Below, piece by piece: positions 18,280-28,372 of a DNA stretch of 64,000 nt. The DNA is from Azorhizobium oxalatiphilum (GTDB taxonomy: Bacteria > Pseudomonadota > Alphaproteobacteria > Rhizobiales > Xanthobacteraceae), in assembly GCF_014635325.1 (NCBI RefSeq), contig NZ_BMCT01000005.1, positions 62,001 through 126,000 of the forward strand, given 5' to 3'. The position numbers and the translations under genes are program-made. Position 1 is the stretch's first letter, and every line of letters begins with the position of its first letter. Under the pieces are notes generated by a model. That model worked only from the letters and a program-made list of their open reading frames with translations, was not told the origin of the DNA and did no database searches.

Positions 18280-19281
18280 ATGGATCTGCTTGTTCCCCTG
18301 GTCGATCCTTCGCGATCTCACATCTCCACCGGCCACCTGCCGGCGGCCGAGCATGTGCAGCAGCTGGTGCGCGATGCGCACGACCGCTTCTCGTCCCTGA
18401 GCCAGGGCACCGTCTCGCAGGTCTATCCAGCGCTGGCACGGGTGCCGGCGGATCTGTTCGGCATCTGCGTGGCGGGCGTGAATGGCGAGATCTTCGCCGT
18501 CGGCGATGCCGACTATGAATTTTCCATCATGAGCGTGTCGAAGCCCTTCGTCTTCGCGCTGGTCTGCGACGTCATCGGCGCCACCGGCGCGCGCGAGCGG
18601 CTGGGCGCCAATGCCACGGGCTATGCCTTCAACTCGTTGACCGGCATCGAGCGCGGCGGCGACGGGCGCACCAATCCCATGGTCAATGCCGGCGCCATCG
18701 CCACCACCAGCCTCGTGCCCGGCAGCAGCACCGAAGAGAAATGGCGCTTCATCCATGAGGGCATGTCGCGCTTCGCCGGACGGGAACTGCCGCTGAACGA
18801 GGAGGTCTATGCCTCCGCCACCGCCACCAATTTCCGCAACCGCTCCATTGCCTGGATGCTGGAAAGCCTCGGGCGCATCTATTGCGACCCGCTGGAAGCG
18901 GTGGACCTCTACACCCGCCAGTGCGCGCTGAATGTCAGCGCCCGCGATCTCGCGATCATGGGCGCGACGCTGGCGGATGGTGGCTTCAATCCCGTCACCC
19001 GCGAGCAGGTGGTCAATCCGGATGTGTGCCACTACGCCCTCGCCGTCATGCTCACCGCGGGCATGTACGAGACCTCGGGCGACTGGCTCTACGAGATCGG
19101 CCTGCCCGGCAAGAGCGGCATCGGTGGCGGCATCGTGACCGTCTCGCCCGGCAAGGGCGGGCTCGGCACCTTCGCGCCGCCGCTCGATGAGGCGGGCAAC
19201 AGCGTCAAGGGACAACTGGTGGCGCAGTTCCTCTCCCAGCGATTGGGACTGGACCTGCTGGTCTCCAGTGCGACGCGCTGA
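18280..19281 (+). CDS. glsA: Glutaminase A
   Basis: Hydrolyses L-glutamine to L-glutamate and ammonia (EC 3.5.1.2) in the cytoplasm. At 333 residues it is slightly longer than the usual 300-310 because of the N-terminal segment. The serine-hydrolase SxxK motif SVSK is at residues 85-88; family blocks NPMVNAGAIAT (about 129-139), CALNVSARDLA and the C-terminal GKSGIGGGIVTV are present. It is first in a seven-gene co-directional run and is followed 29 bp later by an exporter gene. Ammonia release by glutaminases can counter acid stress; that role here is an inference. Confidence 0.96.
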   Translation: MDLLVPLVDPSRSHISTGHLPAAEHVQQLVRDAHDRFSSLSQGTVSQVYPALARVPADLFGICVAGVNGEIFAVGDADYEFSIMSVSKPFVFALVCDVIGATGARERLGANATGYAFNSLTGIERGGDGRTNPMVNAGAIATTSLVPGSSTEEKWRFIHEGMSRFAGRELPLNEEVYASATATNFRNRSIAWMLESLGRIYCDPLEAVDLYTRQCALNVSARDLAIMGATLADGGFNPVTREQVVNPDVCHYALAVMLTAGMYETSGDWLYEIGLPGKSGIGGGIVTVSPGKGGLGTFAPPLDEAGNSVKGQLVAQFLSQRLGLDLLVSSATR

Positions 19282-19310
19282 TCCAAACGGCGCGCAATCG
19301 GGAGGGTGTC

Positions 19311-20930
19311 ATGGCGAATACAGCGGCCTACGGCCACACGCATGCCGACGAACACGCCTCCTGGGTGCCGATGATCGCCATCGCGCTCGGGCAGGTGATC
19401 ATGTCCTTCAACGTGGCATCCCTGCCCGTGGCGCTCGGCGGCATGGTGGCGAGCTTCCGTGTGCCGCCGACCACGGTCGCCACCGGCATCGTGGCCTATT
19501 CCATGCTGGTGGCCGGCTTCGTGATGCTGGGCGCCAAGCTCAACCAGCGCTTTGGCGCGGTCAATGCCTTCCGCGTCGCCGTGGTGGTGTTCGGTTGCGC
19601 GCAGGCGCTGATGACCTTCAGCCCCAATGCCACGGTGATGATCAGCGCGCAGGCCCTCTGCGGCGCGGCGGGTGCCATCATCGTGCCCGCGCTGGTGGCG
19701 CTGATCGCGGAGAATTATCACGGCAGCCAGCAGGCCACGGCCCTCGGCGCGCTGGGCTCCGCGCGGGCGGGGGCAGGGGTGGCCGCCTTCCTCATCGGCG
19801 GCATGCTGGGCACCTATATCGGCTGGCGGCCGGTGTTCGGCCTGCTCATCGCCGTCTCGGCTCTTGTCTTCCTGCTCAGCTTCCGCCTGAAGCCGGATCG
19901 CGGACGCCCCAATGTGCAGATCGACATGGTGGGCGTGCTGTTCGCGGCCAGCGCCATCATCCTCATCAGCTTCGGCTTCAACAATCTCAACCGCTGGGGG
20001 CTTGGCTTCGCGCAGGCCGCCGCCCCCTTCAGCCTGTTCGGCCTTTCGCCAGCACCGGTGATGATCGTGCTCGGCGCGCTGCTGGGGCAGTGCTTCTTCG
20101 TCTGGACGCGGGCGCGCGAGGCGCGCGGGCAGACGCCGCTGCTGCCGCTCTCCGTGCTCGGTTCGGCGGAGGAGCGGGCGGCGGTCTATGCCATGTTCGC
20201 GGTGGTGGCGCTGGAGGCGGCGCTGAACTTCTCCGTACCGCTCTACATCCAGATCGTGCAGGGACGCACACCCATCGCGACCGCTGTGGCCATGCTGCCG
20301 TTCAACCTCACCGTCTTCTTCGCGGCCATGGTGATCGTGCGCTTCTACAGCCGCTTCACCCCGCGCCAGATCGGGCGGTTCGGCTTCTGCCTGTGCGCGG
20401 TTGCCCTGCTGTGGCTGGCCTTCGTGGTGCGCAATGACTGGAGTTCCATTCCGGTGCTGTTCGGGCTGGTGCTGTTCGGCATCGGCCAGGGCTCGCTGGT
20501 GACGCTGCTGTTCAACGTGCTGGTGACATCCTCGCCGAAGGAACTGGCCGGTGACGTGGGCTCGCTGCGCGGCACCGCCAACAATCTGGCCGCCGCCGTG
20601 GGGACGGCGGTGGCGGGGGCGCTGCTGGTCGGCCTGCTCTCCAGTGCGGTAATGAGTCGCCTCGCAACCAATCCGGTACTGCCGCAGGATCTGCAATCAC
20701 AGGTCAATCTCGACAGCATCACCTTCGTCAGCAACGCCCATCTGGAAGAGGTGATCGGTCGCACCACCGCCTCGCCGGAGCAGAAGGCCGAGGCGATCCG
20801 GGTGAATACGGAAGCCCGGCTACAGGCGCTGAAGATCGGGCTGCTGATCATGGCCGGCCTCGCGCTGCTCACCATCCTGCCGGCGAGCCGCCTGCCCAAC
20901 TATCGGCCCGGGGAAATCCCCGAGCCCTGA
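19311..20930 (+). CDS. DHA2-type MFS exporter (14 helices)
   Basis: Major facilitator permease of 539 residues with about 14 hydrophobic segments, the size and pattern of the DHA2 drug:H+ antiporter family. The TM2-3 region has MLGAKLNQRFGAVNAFRVAV, in place of the usual GxLaDrxGrr motif A. GSARAGAGVAAFLIGG (motif C region) supports export. A charged insertion precedes the last helix (EEVIGRTTASPEQKAEAIR). GGAGGG precedes the ATG. It sits between glsA and an RND adaptor gene with short gaps. The substrate is unknown. Confidence 0.9.
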   Translation: MANTAAYGHTHADEHASWVPMIAIALGQVIMSFNVASLPVALGGMVASFRVPPTTVATGIVAYSMLVAGFVMLGAKLNQRFGAVNAFRVAVVVFGCAQALMTFSPNATVMISAQALCGAAGAIIVPALVALIAENYHGSQQATALGALGSARAGAGVAAFLIGGMLGTYIGWRPVFGLLIAVSALVFLLSFRLKPDRGRPNVQIDMVGVLFAASAIILISFGFNNLNRWGLGFAQAAAPFSLFGLSPAPVMIVLGALLGQCFFVWTRAREARGQTPLLPLSVLGSAEERAAVYAMFAVVALEAALNFSVPLYIQIVQGRTPIATAVAMLPFNLTVFFAAMVIVRFYSRFTPRQIGRFGFCLCAVALLWLAFVVRNDWSSIPVLFGLVLFGIGQGSLVTLLFNVLVTSSPKELAGDVGSLRGTANNLAAAVGTAVAGALLVGLLSSAVMSRLATNPVLPQDLQSQVNLDSITFVSNAHLEEVIGRTTASPEQKAEAIRVNTEARLQALKIGLLIMAGLALLTILPASRLPNYRPGEIPEP

Positions 20931-20978
20931 GGTCATCTGCCAAGCCGCGTTCGGGGCGTACGGATCGGGGGGAGCATC

Positions 20979-22121
20979 ATGGGGCGTCCGGTTGAGTGGC
21001 GTATGTCCGCGGTTTGCCTGCTGTTGCTTGCCTTGATGCCGCTGGCCATCGCCCCGGCGGGGGCTCAGGCCCCGCTGCCGGCGGTGGGAGTGGCCGAAGT
21101 GGCGCTGGAGGACGTGGCCCCGGCCTCCGAATTCATCGGCCGCGTGGAGGCGCTGAACGCGGTGGATATCCGCGCCCGCGTGGAAGGCTTCATCGAGGCC
21201 CGCCCCTTCGCCGAGGGGCAGGCGGTGGCGGCGGGAGCGGATCTGTTCCTCATCGAGAAGGCGCCCTATGAAGCGGCCCTGGTCGCCGCGCAGGCCCGCC
21301 TGGCGGCGGCCGCCGCCGCCCTGACCGACGCCGAGGGGCGCCTCGCCCGCAATCTTGAGCTCAGGCGCAGCAGCACCGTCTCGCAGGCGACCCTCGACGA
21401 GGCGCAGGCCGGGCGCGACACCGCCGCCGCCAATGTTCTGGCGGCGGAGGCCGGCGTGCGGCAGGCGGAGCTCAATCTCAGCTACACCCGCATCCAGTCG
21501 CCCATCGCCGGGCGCATCGGCACGGCGGCCTTCGCGGTGGGCAGTCTGGTGGGGCCGTCCTCCGGCCCGCTGGCGCGGGTGGTGCAGGTGGACCCGATCC
21601 GGGTGGTGTTTTCGGTCAGCGATCGCGCCATTCTCGATCTGCGCGGGGCCACGGGCGGGGCCTCCAAGGAGGATCTGGCGGCGCGCTTCACGCCCACGCT
21701 GCGGCTCTCCAACGGCACGCCCTTCGCCGCCAGCGGAAAGATCGCATTCGCCGGCAACGAGCTGGATCCGCGCACCGGCACGCTGCCGGTTCGGGCCATC
21801 TTCCCCAATCCCGACGGCGTGCTGGTGCCGGGCCAGTTCGTCACCGTGCTGATCCGCACCACCGAGCCCCGCCGCCTGCCGGTGGTGCCGCTGGGCGCGG
21901 TGCAGCTCGACCGCGACGGACGCTTCGTGCTGCTGGCGGATGCAAGCGACACGGCGGTGGTCAAGCGCATCCGCACCGGCCGCCAGATCGGCCAGACCTA
22001 TGCGGTGGAGGAGGGGCTGTCCGGCGGCGAGCGGCTCATCGTGGAGGGCCTCCAGCATGTGCGGCCCGGCGCCAAGGTGCGCGTGATGCCGGCCTCCGGG
22101 ACGGGGGCTGCCGCGCGATGA
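20979..22121 (+). CDS. RND periplasmic adaptor
   Basis: Membrane fusion protein of 380 residues with a signal peptide ending at AGAQA (about residue 29). Lipoyl halves are [20 protein letters not shown] and [13 protein letters not shown], flanking an alanine-rich helical hairpin (about 95-160). GGGGGAG lies upstream of the ATG. The last bases overlap the start of the RND permease gene (ATGA). It is a distant paralogue of the adaptor encoded at 3.3-4.5 kb. Confidence 0.95.
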   Translation: MGRPVEWRMSAVCLLLLALMPLAIAPAGAQAPLPAVGVAEVALEDVAPASEFIGRVEALNAVDIRARVEGFIEARPFAEGQAVAAGADLFLIEKAPYEAALVAAQARLAAAAAALTDAEGRLARNLELRRSSTVSQATLDEAQAGRDTAAANVLAAEAGVRQAELNLSYTRIQSPIAGRIGTAAFAVGSLVGPSSGPLARVVQVDPIRVVFSVSDRAILDLRGATGGASKEDLAARFTPTLRLSNGTPFAASGKIAFAGNELDPRTGTLPVRAIFPNPDGVLVPGQFVTVLIRTTEPRRLPVVPLGAVQLDRDGRFVLLADASDTAVVKRIRTGRQIGQTYAVEEGLSGGERLIVEGLQHVRPGAKVRVMPASGTGAAAR

Positions 22122-25100
22122 TCTCTGCCATCTTCATCGCCCGCCCGCGCTTCGCGGCGGTCATCGCCGTGGTGACGCTGCTGGCCGGGCTGCTCGCGCT
22201 CTCGCGCATTCCGGTGGCGCAGTTCCCGCCCATCACCCCGCCCGAGGTGCAGGTGACGGCGAGCTATCCCGGCGCCAATGCCGAAGTGGTGATGGACAGC
22301 ATCGGCGCGCCCATCGAGGATCAGGTGAACGGCGTGGAAGACATGCTCTACATGTCCTCCACCAGCACCAACAGCGGCGGCTATGTGCTCACCGTTACCT
22401 TCGCGGTGGGCACGGATCCGGCCATCGCGCAGGTGAATGTCCAGAACCGCGTGGCGCTTGCCACCCCGCGCCTGCCCACGGCCGTCACCCAGACCGGCGT
22501 CTCGGTGCGCAGCCGCTCAACCAGCATGCTCATGGGCGTCTCGGTCTATTCACCCAAGGGCACGCGGGACGAGATCTTCATCTCGAACTTCACCGCCATC
22601 AACATCCGCGATGCGCTCTCCCGCATTCCGGGCGTGGGCGAGGCGGACATCTTCGGCCCCATCTACAGCATGCGCATCTGGATGAATCCGGACCGCATGC
22701 AGGCGCTGGCTCTGACTGCCGCCGATATCGCCGCCGCCGTGCGGGCACAGAACGCGCAGGCCTCCGCCGGCCTCATCGGCTCGCCGCCCGCCGCGCCGGG
22801 GCAGGAAATCCAGATGAACGTGATGGCGCGCGGCCGGCTGCCGGATGCCAAGGCATTCGAGGCCATCGTGGTGCGCACCAATGCGGATGGTGCCATCGTG
22901 CGCCTCAGCGACGTCGCGCGGGTGGAGCTGGGCGCGCAATCCTATGACACGGCGGCGAAATTCAACGGCCAGCCCAGTGCCGCTCTCGTCATCTATCAGT
23001 CGCCGGATGCCAATGCGCTGGCCGTCACCAATGCGGTGAATGCGGAGCTGGAGCGTCTCGCCCGCACCTTCCCGGACGATCTGGCCTATACGGTGGTGTT
23101 CGAGACCACCTCCTTCGTGCGCGAGACCATCCGCGAGATCGGGATCACGCTCGCCATCACCTTCGCGCTGGTGGTGTTCGTCACCTACATCTTCCTCCAG
23201 AACTGGCGCGCGACGCTGATCCCCACCCTGACCATCCCGGTGTCGCTGGTGGGCGCCTTCGCCATTTTGATGATGATGGGCTATTCGGCCAACACCATCA
23301 CTTTGTTCGCCATCGTGCTCGCCATCAGCCTGGTGGTGGATGACGCCATCATCGTGGTGGAGAATGTGCAGCGGGTGATGGCGGAGCGCGGCGCCAGCCC
23401 CGTTGAAGCAACCCTCATCACCATGCGCGAGGTGACGGGGCCGATCGTCGCCACCACCCTGGTGCTGGCGGCTTTGTTCGTGCCCATCGCGCTGGTCGGC
23501 GGCATCACGGGCCAGCTCTACCGGCAGTTCGCCGTCACCATCCTTGTCACCATCACGCTCTCCACCATCAATGCGCTGACCCTCAGCCCCGCCTTGTGCG
23601 CCATGCTGCTGAAGCCCGAGCCGAAGGATGCCAAGCCCATCTTTCGCGGCTTCCGCATGTTCAACAGTGCGCTCGACCGCTCGCGCGACTGGTATGTGGG
23701 TCTGCTCGGCGGGCTCGGCCGCCGGCTGCTCATCTGCGTGCTGGTGATGGTCGCGGTCTTCGCGGGCATTTCGGCGCTGTTCCGTGTGCTGCCCACGGGC
23801 TTCATCCCGTCCGAGGATCTCGGCTATCTGTTCGTCAATGTGCAATTGCCCAACGCCGCCTCGCTGGAGCGCACCGGCGTGGTGCTGGACGATGTGGTGC
23901 GCACCGTGCGCGCAACCCCGGGCGTTGACAATGTGATCAGCATCGCCGGCGCCAGCATGATCGGCGGCGGCGGCTCGGAAACCGGCATGGTGATCGCCGC
24001 GCTCAAGCCATGGCGAGAGCGGCGCACGGCGGCCGAGCAGATCGGCGGCATCCTCGCCCATCTGCGCGGCCAGTTCGCCGGCCTGCCGGCGGCAACCGTG
24101 GTGCCCTTCAACCCGCCGGCCATTCCGGGGCTGGGCAACACTGGCGGCTTCGACCTGCGCCTGCAGGCCCGCGCCGGCCAGAGCCCGGAGGATCTGGCGG
24201 AAGCCACCCGCGCCATGATCCTCAAGGCCAACGCTTCCCCTGGCCTTGCCGGCGTCTTCACCACCTTCAGCGCCAACGTGCCGCAGATCTATCTCGACAT
24301 CGACCGCCAGCGGGCGGAACTGGCCGGCGTGACGCCCGCCACGATCTTTTCCACCATGCAGGCGCACCTCGGCTCGGTGTATGTGGACGACTTCAACCTG
24401 AATGCCCGCGTCTATCAGGTGCGCTTGCAGGATGAGGCCGGCTTCCGGGGCAAGGTGGACGACATCTTGCGGCTGCACGTGCGCAGCGACACCGGCGATT
24501 TCGTGCCGCTGCAATCGCTCGTCGTCACCTCCACCGCCTTCGGGCCGAACGCCATCAGCCGCTACAATCTGTTCCCCGCCGCGGCCATCAACGGCCAGCC
24601 CGCACCCGGCACAAGCTCCGGGCAGGCGCTGGCGGCCATGGAGACGCTTGCCCACGAGACGCTGCCGGAAGGCTTCGGCTTCGAATGGACCGGCCTGTCC
24701 TTGCAGGAGACGCAGGCGGCCAGCCAGACCGGCGTCATCCTCATCATGGGCATCGTCTTCACCTATCTGTTCCTCGTTGCTCAATACGAGAGCTGGTGGG
24801 TTCCGGTGGCGGTGATGCTGTCGGTGTCGGTGGCGGTGCTGGGCGCGCTGGGCAGCCTCACGCTGGCTGGCATTCCGCTGGATGTCTATGCGCAGGTGGG
24901 TCTCGTGCTGCTGATCGGGCTGGCGGCCAAGAACGCCATCCTGATCGTGGAATTCGCCAAGATCCAGCGCGAGGCGGGGCAGGGCATTCTGGAGGCCGCC
25001 ACCTCCGGCACCAGCCAGCGCTATCGGCCCGTTCTAATGACCGCCTTCGGCTCGGTGCTGGGCGTGCTGCCGCTGGTGCTCGCCACCGGCGCAGGCGCGG

Positions 25101-25282
25101 GCAGCCGCCGCTCCATCGGCATGACGCTGTTCGGCGGCCTGCTGGTGGGCACGCTCATCGGCCTGCTGCTCATTCCTGCCCTCTATGTGCTGGTGCAGAC
25201 GCTGCGCGAGCGGCTGAAGGGCATGGTCGGCATGCAGCCGCAGCCCGCCCCCGCGCAGCCGGTGGCGGACAGGACGGATTGA
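22118..25282 (+). CDS. RND (HAE1/AcrB-type) efflux permease
   Basis: Proton-driven inner-membrane exporter of 1054 residues, full length. The N-terminus [15 protein letters not shown], the TM4 proton-relay pair D408/D409 in [13 protein letters not shown] and the TM10 segment [14 protein letters not shown] are intact. It pairs with the overlapping adaptor gene. No outer-membrane channel gene is in the cluster. This is the window's second RND system and shares only family-level features with the first. Confidence 0.96.
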   Translation: MISAIFIARPRFAAVIAVVTLLAGLLALSRIPVAQFPPITPPEVQVTASYPGANAEVVMDSIGAPIEDQVNGVEDMLYMSSTSTNSGGYVLTVTFAVGTDPAIAQVNVQNRVALATPRLPTAVTQTGVSVRSRSTSMLMGVSVYSPKGTRDEIFISNFTAINIRDALSRIPGVGEADIFGPIYSMRIWMNPDRMQALALTAADIAAAVRAQNAQASAGLIGSPPAAPGQEIQMNVMARGRLPDAKAFEAIVVRTNADGAIVRLSDVARVELGAQSYDTAAKFNGQPSAALVIYQSPDANALAVTNAVNAELERLARTFPDDLAYTVVFETTSFVRETIREIGITLAITFALVVFVTYIFLQNWRATLIPTLTIPVSLVGAFAILMMMGYSANTITLFAIVLAISLVVDDAIIVVENVQRVMAERGASPVEATLITMREVTGPIVATTLVLAALFVPIALVGGITGQLYRQFAVTILVTITLSTINALTLSPALCAMLLKPEPKDAKPIFRGFRMFNSALDRSRDWYVGLLGGLGRRLLICVLVMVAVFAGISALFRVLPTGFIPSEDLGYLFVNVQLPNAASLERTGVVLDDVVRTVRATPGVDNVISIAGASMIGGGGSETGMVIAALKPWRERRTAAEQIGGILAHLRGQFAGLPAATVVPFNPPAIPGLGNTGGFDLRLQARAGQSPEDLAEATRAMILKANASPGLAGVFTTFSANVPQIYLDIDRQRAELAGVTPATIFSTMQAHLGSVYVDDFNLNARVYQVRLQDEAGFRGKVDDILRLHVRSDTGDFVPLQSLVVTSTAFGPNAISRYNLFPAAAINGQPAPGTSSGQALAAMETLAHETLPEGFGFEWTGLSLQETQAASQTGVILIMGIVFTYLFLVAQYESWWVPVAVMLSVSVAVLGALGSLTLAGIPLDVYAQVGLVLLIGLAAKNAILIVEFAKIQREAGQGILEAATSGTSQRYRPVLMTAFGSVLGVLPLVLATGAGAGSRRSIGMTLFGGLLVGTLIGLLLIPALYVLVQTLRERLKGMVGMQPQPAPAQPVADRTD

Positions 25283-25368
25283 GTTCGACCCCATTCCCGA
25301 CGCGGACGCCAGAATTCCGCGCGCTCTCCTAGGCAGGACAGGCCCCTAACGACCGGAGTAGGTCTGAA

Positions 25369-26388
25369 ATGGATCGCGCGCCCGTAACAGTGGACCTTGC
25401 CCTGCAAGGGGGAGGCGCGCATGGCGCCTTCACCTGGGGCGTTCTTGATCGCCTGCTTGAGGAGGAGTGGCTCACCATCGAGGGTCTGTCCGGCACCTCG
25501 GCGGGGGCGATGAATGCGGCGGTGATGGCCGCGGGATTTGCCTCGGGGGGTGCTGCCGGCGCGCGCAAGGCGCTGGACGGCTACTGGAATGCGGTGGCGG
25601 AGGCCGGGCGCTACAGCCCGTTCCAGCGCAGCCCGCTCGACCGCATGGCGGGGCGCTGGACCATGGACAGCTCGCCGCTCTTCATCGGCATGGACCTCTT
25701 CTCCCGCCTGTTCTCGCCCTATGACGTGAACCCCGGCAGCTTCAATCCGCTGCAGAAGCTGCTGGCCGAGCATATCGAGTTCGACCGGCTGAAGACCTCG
25801 CCCATCCAGCTCTTCATCACCGCCACCAATGTGCGCACCGGGCGCGGCCGGGTGTTCCGCAATGCGGAGATCACGCCCGAAGTGCTCATGGCCTCCGCCT
25901 GCCTGCCCACCCTGTTCCAGGCGGTGGAGATCGACGGAGAGCCTTATTGGGATGGCGGCTATTCCGGCAACCCCACCATCACCCCTCTGGTGCGCGATCT
26001 CGTGTCCGACGACACCATCCTCGTGCCGCTCAATCCGGTGGAGCGACCGGGCGTGCCGCGCTCGGCCTCCGAGATCATGAACCGCCTTAATGAAGTGTCG
26101 TTCAATGCGGTGCTGCTGAAGGAGCTGCGCATGATGGCGCTGCTGCGCAAGGTGGCCGATCCCGGCACCACGGAGGGCGCGCAATGGGCGCGGATGCGCT
26201 TCCACATGGTGCCCAACCGGCTGATGGCGACGCTGGGCTATTCCTCCAAGCTCAATACGGAGTGGGAATTCCTCTCCATGCTGAAGACGGAGGGCCGTGC
26301 CTCTGCCGCCGATTTCCTGCAGCGCAACGGCGACAAGCTCGGCGTCTCCTCCACCATCGATCTCGACATCCTGCTGGAAGGGGTGTGA
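25369..26388 (+). CDS. Patatin-like phospholipase
   Basis: Ser-Asp dyad acyl hydrolase of 339 residues without a signal peptide. The oxyanion-hole loop GGGAHG is at residues 14-19, the nucleophile S44 is in GTSAG and the catalytic D195 is in the DGG of EPYWDGGYSGNP. Bacterial relatives are phospholipases or esterases, some tied to poly-hydroxybutyrate or membrane-lipid turnover. It lies 86 bp after the RND permease and only 3 bp before a GntP-type permease gene, so it is co-transcribed at least with the latter. Confidence 0.93.
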   Translation: MDRAPVTVDLALQGGGAHGAFTWGVLDRLLEEEWLTIEGLSGTSAGAMNAAVMAAGFASGGAAGARKALDGYWNAVAEAGRYSPFQRSPLDRMAGRWTMDSSPLFIGMDLFSRLFSPYDVNPGSFNPLQKLLAEHIEFDRLKTSPIQLFITATNVRTGRGRVFRNAEITPEVLMASACLPTLFQAVEIDGEPYWDGGYSGNPTITPLVRDLVSDDTILVPLNPVERPGVPRSASEIMNRLNEVSFNAVLLKELRMMALLRKVADPGTTEGAQWARMRFHMVPNRLMATLGYSSKLNTEWEFLSMLKTEGRASAADFLQRNGDKLGVSSTIDLDILLEGV

Positions 26389-26391
26389 GCG

Positions 26392-27861
26392 ATGGGGCTT
26401 CTCGGCATTCTCCTCGGCCTGTCCCTGCTCATCTATCTCGCCTTCCGGGGCGCGAGCATTCTCATTCTCGCGCCCATCGCCGGGCTGGTGGCGGCCGTCT
26501 TCTCCCGCGAGCCGCTGCTGGCGAGCTGGACCCAGACCTTCATGCGCAACGGGGCGGATTTCGTGGCGCAGTTCTTTCCGCTGTTCCTGCTGGGCGCGGT
26601 GTTCGGCAAGCTCATGGAGGACAGCCGCTCGGTGGCCGCCATCGCCGATTTCCTCACCCACAAGCTCGGCACCGGGCGGGCGGTGCTGGCGGTGGTGCTG
26701 GCGGGCGGCATCGTCACCTATGGCGGCGTCAGCCTGTTCGTCGCCATCTTCGTGCTGGTGCCCATGGGCACGGCGCTATTCCGCGCGGCCGGCGTTCCTC
26801 GCCGCCTGATGCCGGCGGCGGTGGCGCTGGGCACCTCCACCTTCACCATGTCCGCCATGCCGGGCACGCCGGCCATCCAGAACGCCATCCCCATGCCCTT
26901 CTTCGGCACCACGCCGTTCGCCGCACCGGGGCTCGGCGTCATCGCCTCGCTGGTGATGCTGGGCTTCGGCCTGTGGTGGCTGACACTGCGCGAGCGCGCG
27001 GCACGCCGGGCCGGGGAGGGGTTCGAGGGCGCGGGCGCCATCGCCATCCGCGACGATAACGCCGATGCGGCGGCGGATGATCCCCTCGTGCGCGAGCGCG
27101 CCTCGACGGCGCGGGAGTTCGATCCGGCCGAAATCCATCACAGCGCGGAAGCGCGCGCCATGCCGCCCATCGCCATCGCGGCGCTGCCCATCGTGGTGGT
27201 GATCGTGGTCAATCTCCTCATGTCCTTCCTGGTGCTGCCGCGCATGGACACCGCCTTCCTCAGCGCGCCGGAATGGGGCGGCACCAGCCTTGCCGCCGTG
27301 GGCGGGCTGTGGTCGGTGATCGTGGCCCTGAGTGCGGCCATCCTCACCGTCATCGTCCTCAATCTCGGCCGCATCCCCGGCCTTCAGGCCACCCTCACCG
27401 CAGGCGCCAACGCCTCCGTGCTGCCCATCCTCTCGGTGGCGAGCCTCGTGGGATTCGGCGCCATCGTGGCGGCGCTGCCGGCCTTCGCGGTGGTGCGGGA
27501 CTGGGTGGTGAACATCGGCGGCGGTCCGCTGGTGTCGCTGGCGGTGGCCACCAACATCCTCGCCGCGCTCACCGGCTCGGCTTCCGGCGGCCTCACCATC
27601 GCCCTCGATGCGCTGGGGCCGACCTATATGCGGCTCGCCGCCGAGATCGGCATGAATCCCGCCCTCATGCACCGGGTGGCGGTGATCGGCGCCGGCACGC
27701 TCGACAGCCTGCCGCACAATGGCGCGGTGGTGACGCTGCTCTCGGTGTGCGGCGTCACCCACAAGCAGGGCTATCTGGACATCGTGATGGCGGCGGTGGT
27801 GGGGGCGCTGCTGGCGCTGGTGGCGGTGATCGTGCTCGGCACGCTGGTGGGGAGCTTTTGA
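26392..27861 (+). CDS. GntP-family organic acid permease
   Basis: Inner-membrane H+ symporter of 489 residues with about 12-14 hydrophobic segments. The family hallmark regions are present: GGIVTYGGVSLFVAIFV (about 103-119), GTSTFTMSAMPGTPAIQNA (about 145-163) and GSASGGLTIAL near residue 400. GntP members carry gluconate or related hydroxy acids; 3-hydroxybutyrate is a candidate because of the patatin neighbour, but this is a guess. The 3-bp spacing to both neighbours indicates coupled translation. Confidence 0.92.
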   Translation: MGLLGILLGLSLLIYLAFRGASILILAPIAGLVAAVFSREPLLASWTQTFMRNGADFVAQFFPLFLLGAVFGKLMEDSRSVAAIADFLTHKLGTGRAVLAVVLAGGIVTYGGVSLFVAIFVLVPMGTALFRAAGVPRRLMPAAVALGTSTFTMSAMPGTPAIQNAIPMPFFGTTPFAAPGLGVIASLVMLGFGLWWLTLRERAARRAGEGFEGAGAIAIRDDNADAAADDPLVRERASTAREFDPAEIHHSAEARAMPPIAIAALPIVVVIVVNLLMSFLVLPRMDTAFLSAPEWGGTSLAAVGGLWSVIVALSAAILTVIVLNLGRIPGLQATLTAGANASVLPILSVASLVGFGAIVAALPAFAVVRDWVVNIGGGPLVSLAVATNILAALTGSASGGLTIALDALGPTYMRLAAEIGMNPALMHRVAVIGAGTLDSLPHNGAVVTLLSVCGVTHKQGYLDIVMAAVVGALLALVAVIVLGTLVGSF

Positions 27862-27864
27862 ACC

Positions 27865-28365
27865 ATGCGCCGGGCCATCGCACAGATCGTGATCCTGAGC
27901 CGCTGGGCCATGCTGCCGCTGTTCGGCGGGCTCGCCCTCACCCTCGTGGTGGTGGTGGCGGCCTTCATCAAGGAGCTGTGGCAGCTTGCGCTGGGGCTGT
28001 TCTCCTTCACCGCCACACAGACCATCATGGGCATTCTCACCCTCATCGACCTCATGCTGGTGGGCGGCCTGCTGGTGGTCATCATCGCCTCCGGCTACGA
28101 AAACTTCATCGAGCGCATCGACCGGCGCGATGCCCCCGATACCCCGCAATGGATGACGCGCATCAGCTTCTCCGGCCTCAAGCTGAAGCTGTTCGCCTCC
28201 CTCATGGCCATCGCCGGCATCACCTTGCTGAAGGCGCTGATGCGGCTGGAGAACGATGTCAGCGAGGCGCAGGTGCGCTGGCTCATGGCCGCCAACGTCA
28301 TCTTCGTGGCCGCCTATGTGGCGCTGGCGCTGGTGGATCGGCAGGCAGGCCGGCAGGATGAGTGA
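27865..28365 (+). CDS. YqhA-family (UPF0114) membrane protein
   Basis: Small inner-membrane protein of 166 residues with three to four hydrophobic segments. The family signatures LIDLMLVGGLLVVIIASGYENF (split across about residues 52-73) and FSGLKLKLFASLMAIAGI (about 94-111) are well preserved. The biochemical role of UPF0114 is unknown. It is last in the glsA-headed run and converges on the DUF900 lipoprotein gene with only 7 bp between their ends. Confidence 0.93.
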   Translation: MRRAIAQIVILSRWAMLPLFGGLALTLVVVVAAFIKELWQLALGLFSFTATQTIMGILTLIDLMLVGGLLVVIIASGYENFIERIDRRDAPDTPQWMTRISFSGLKLKLFASLMAIAGITLLKALMRLENDVSEAQVRWLMAANVIFVAAYVALALVDRQAGRQDE

Positions 28366-28372
28366 GCCGCTC

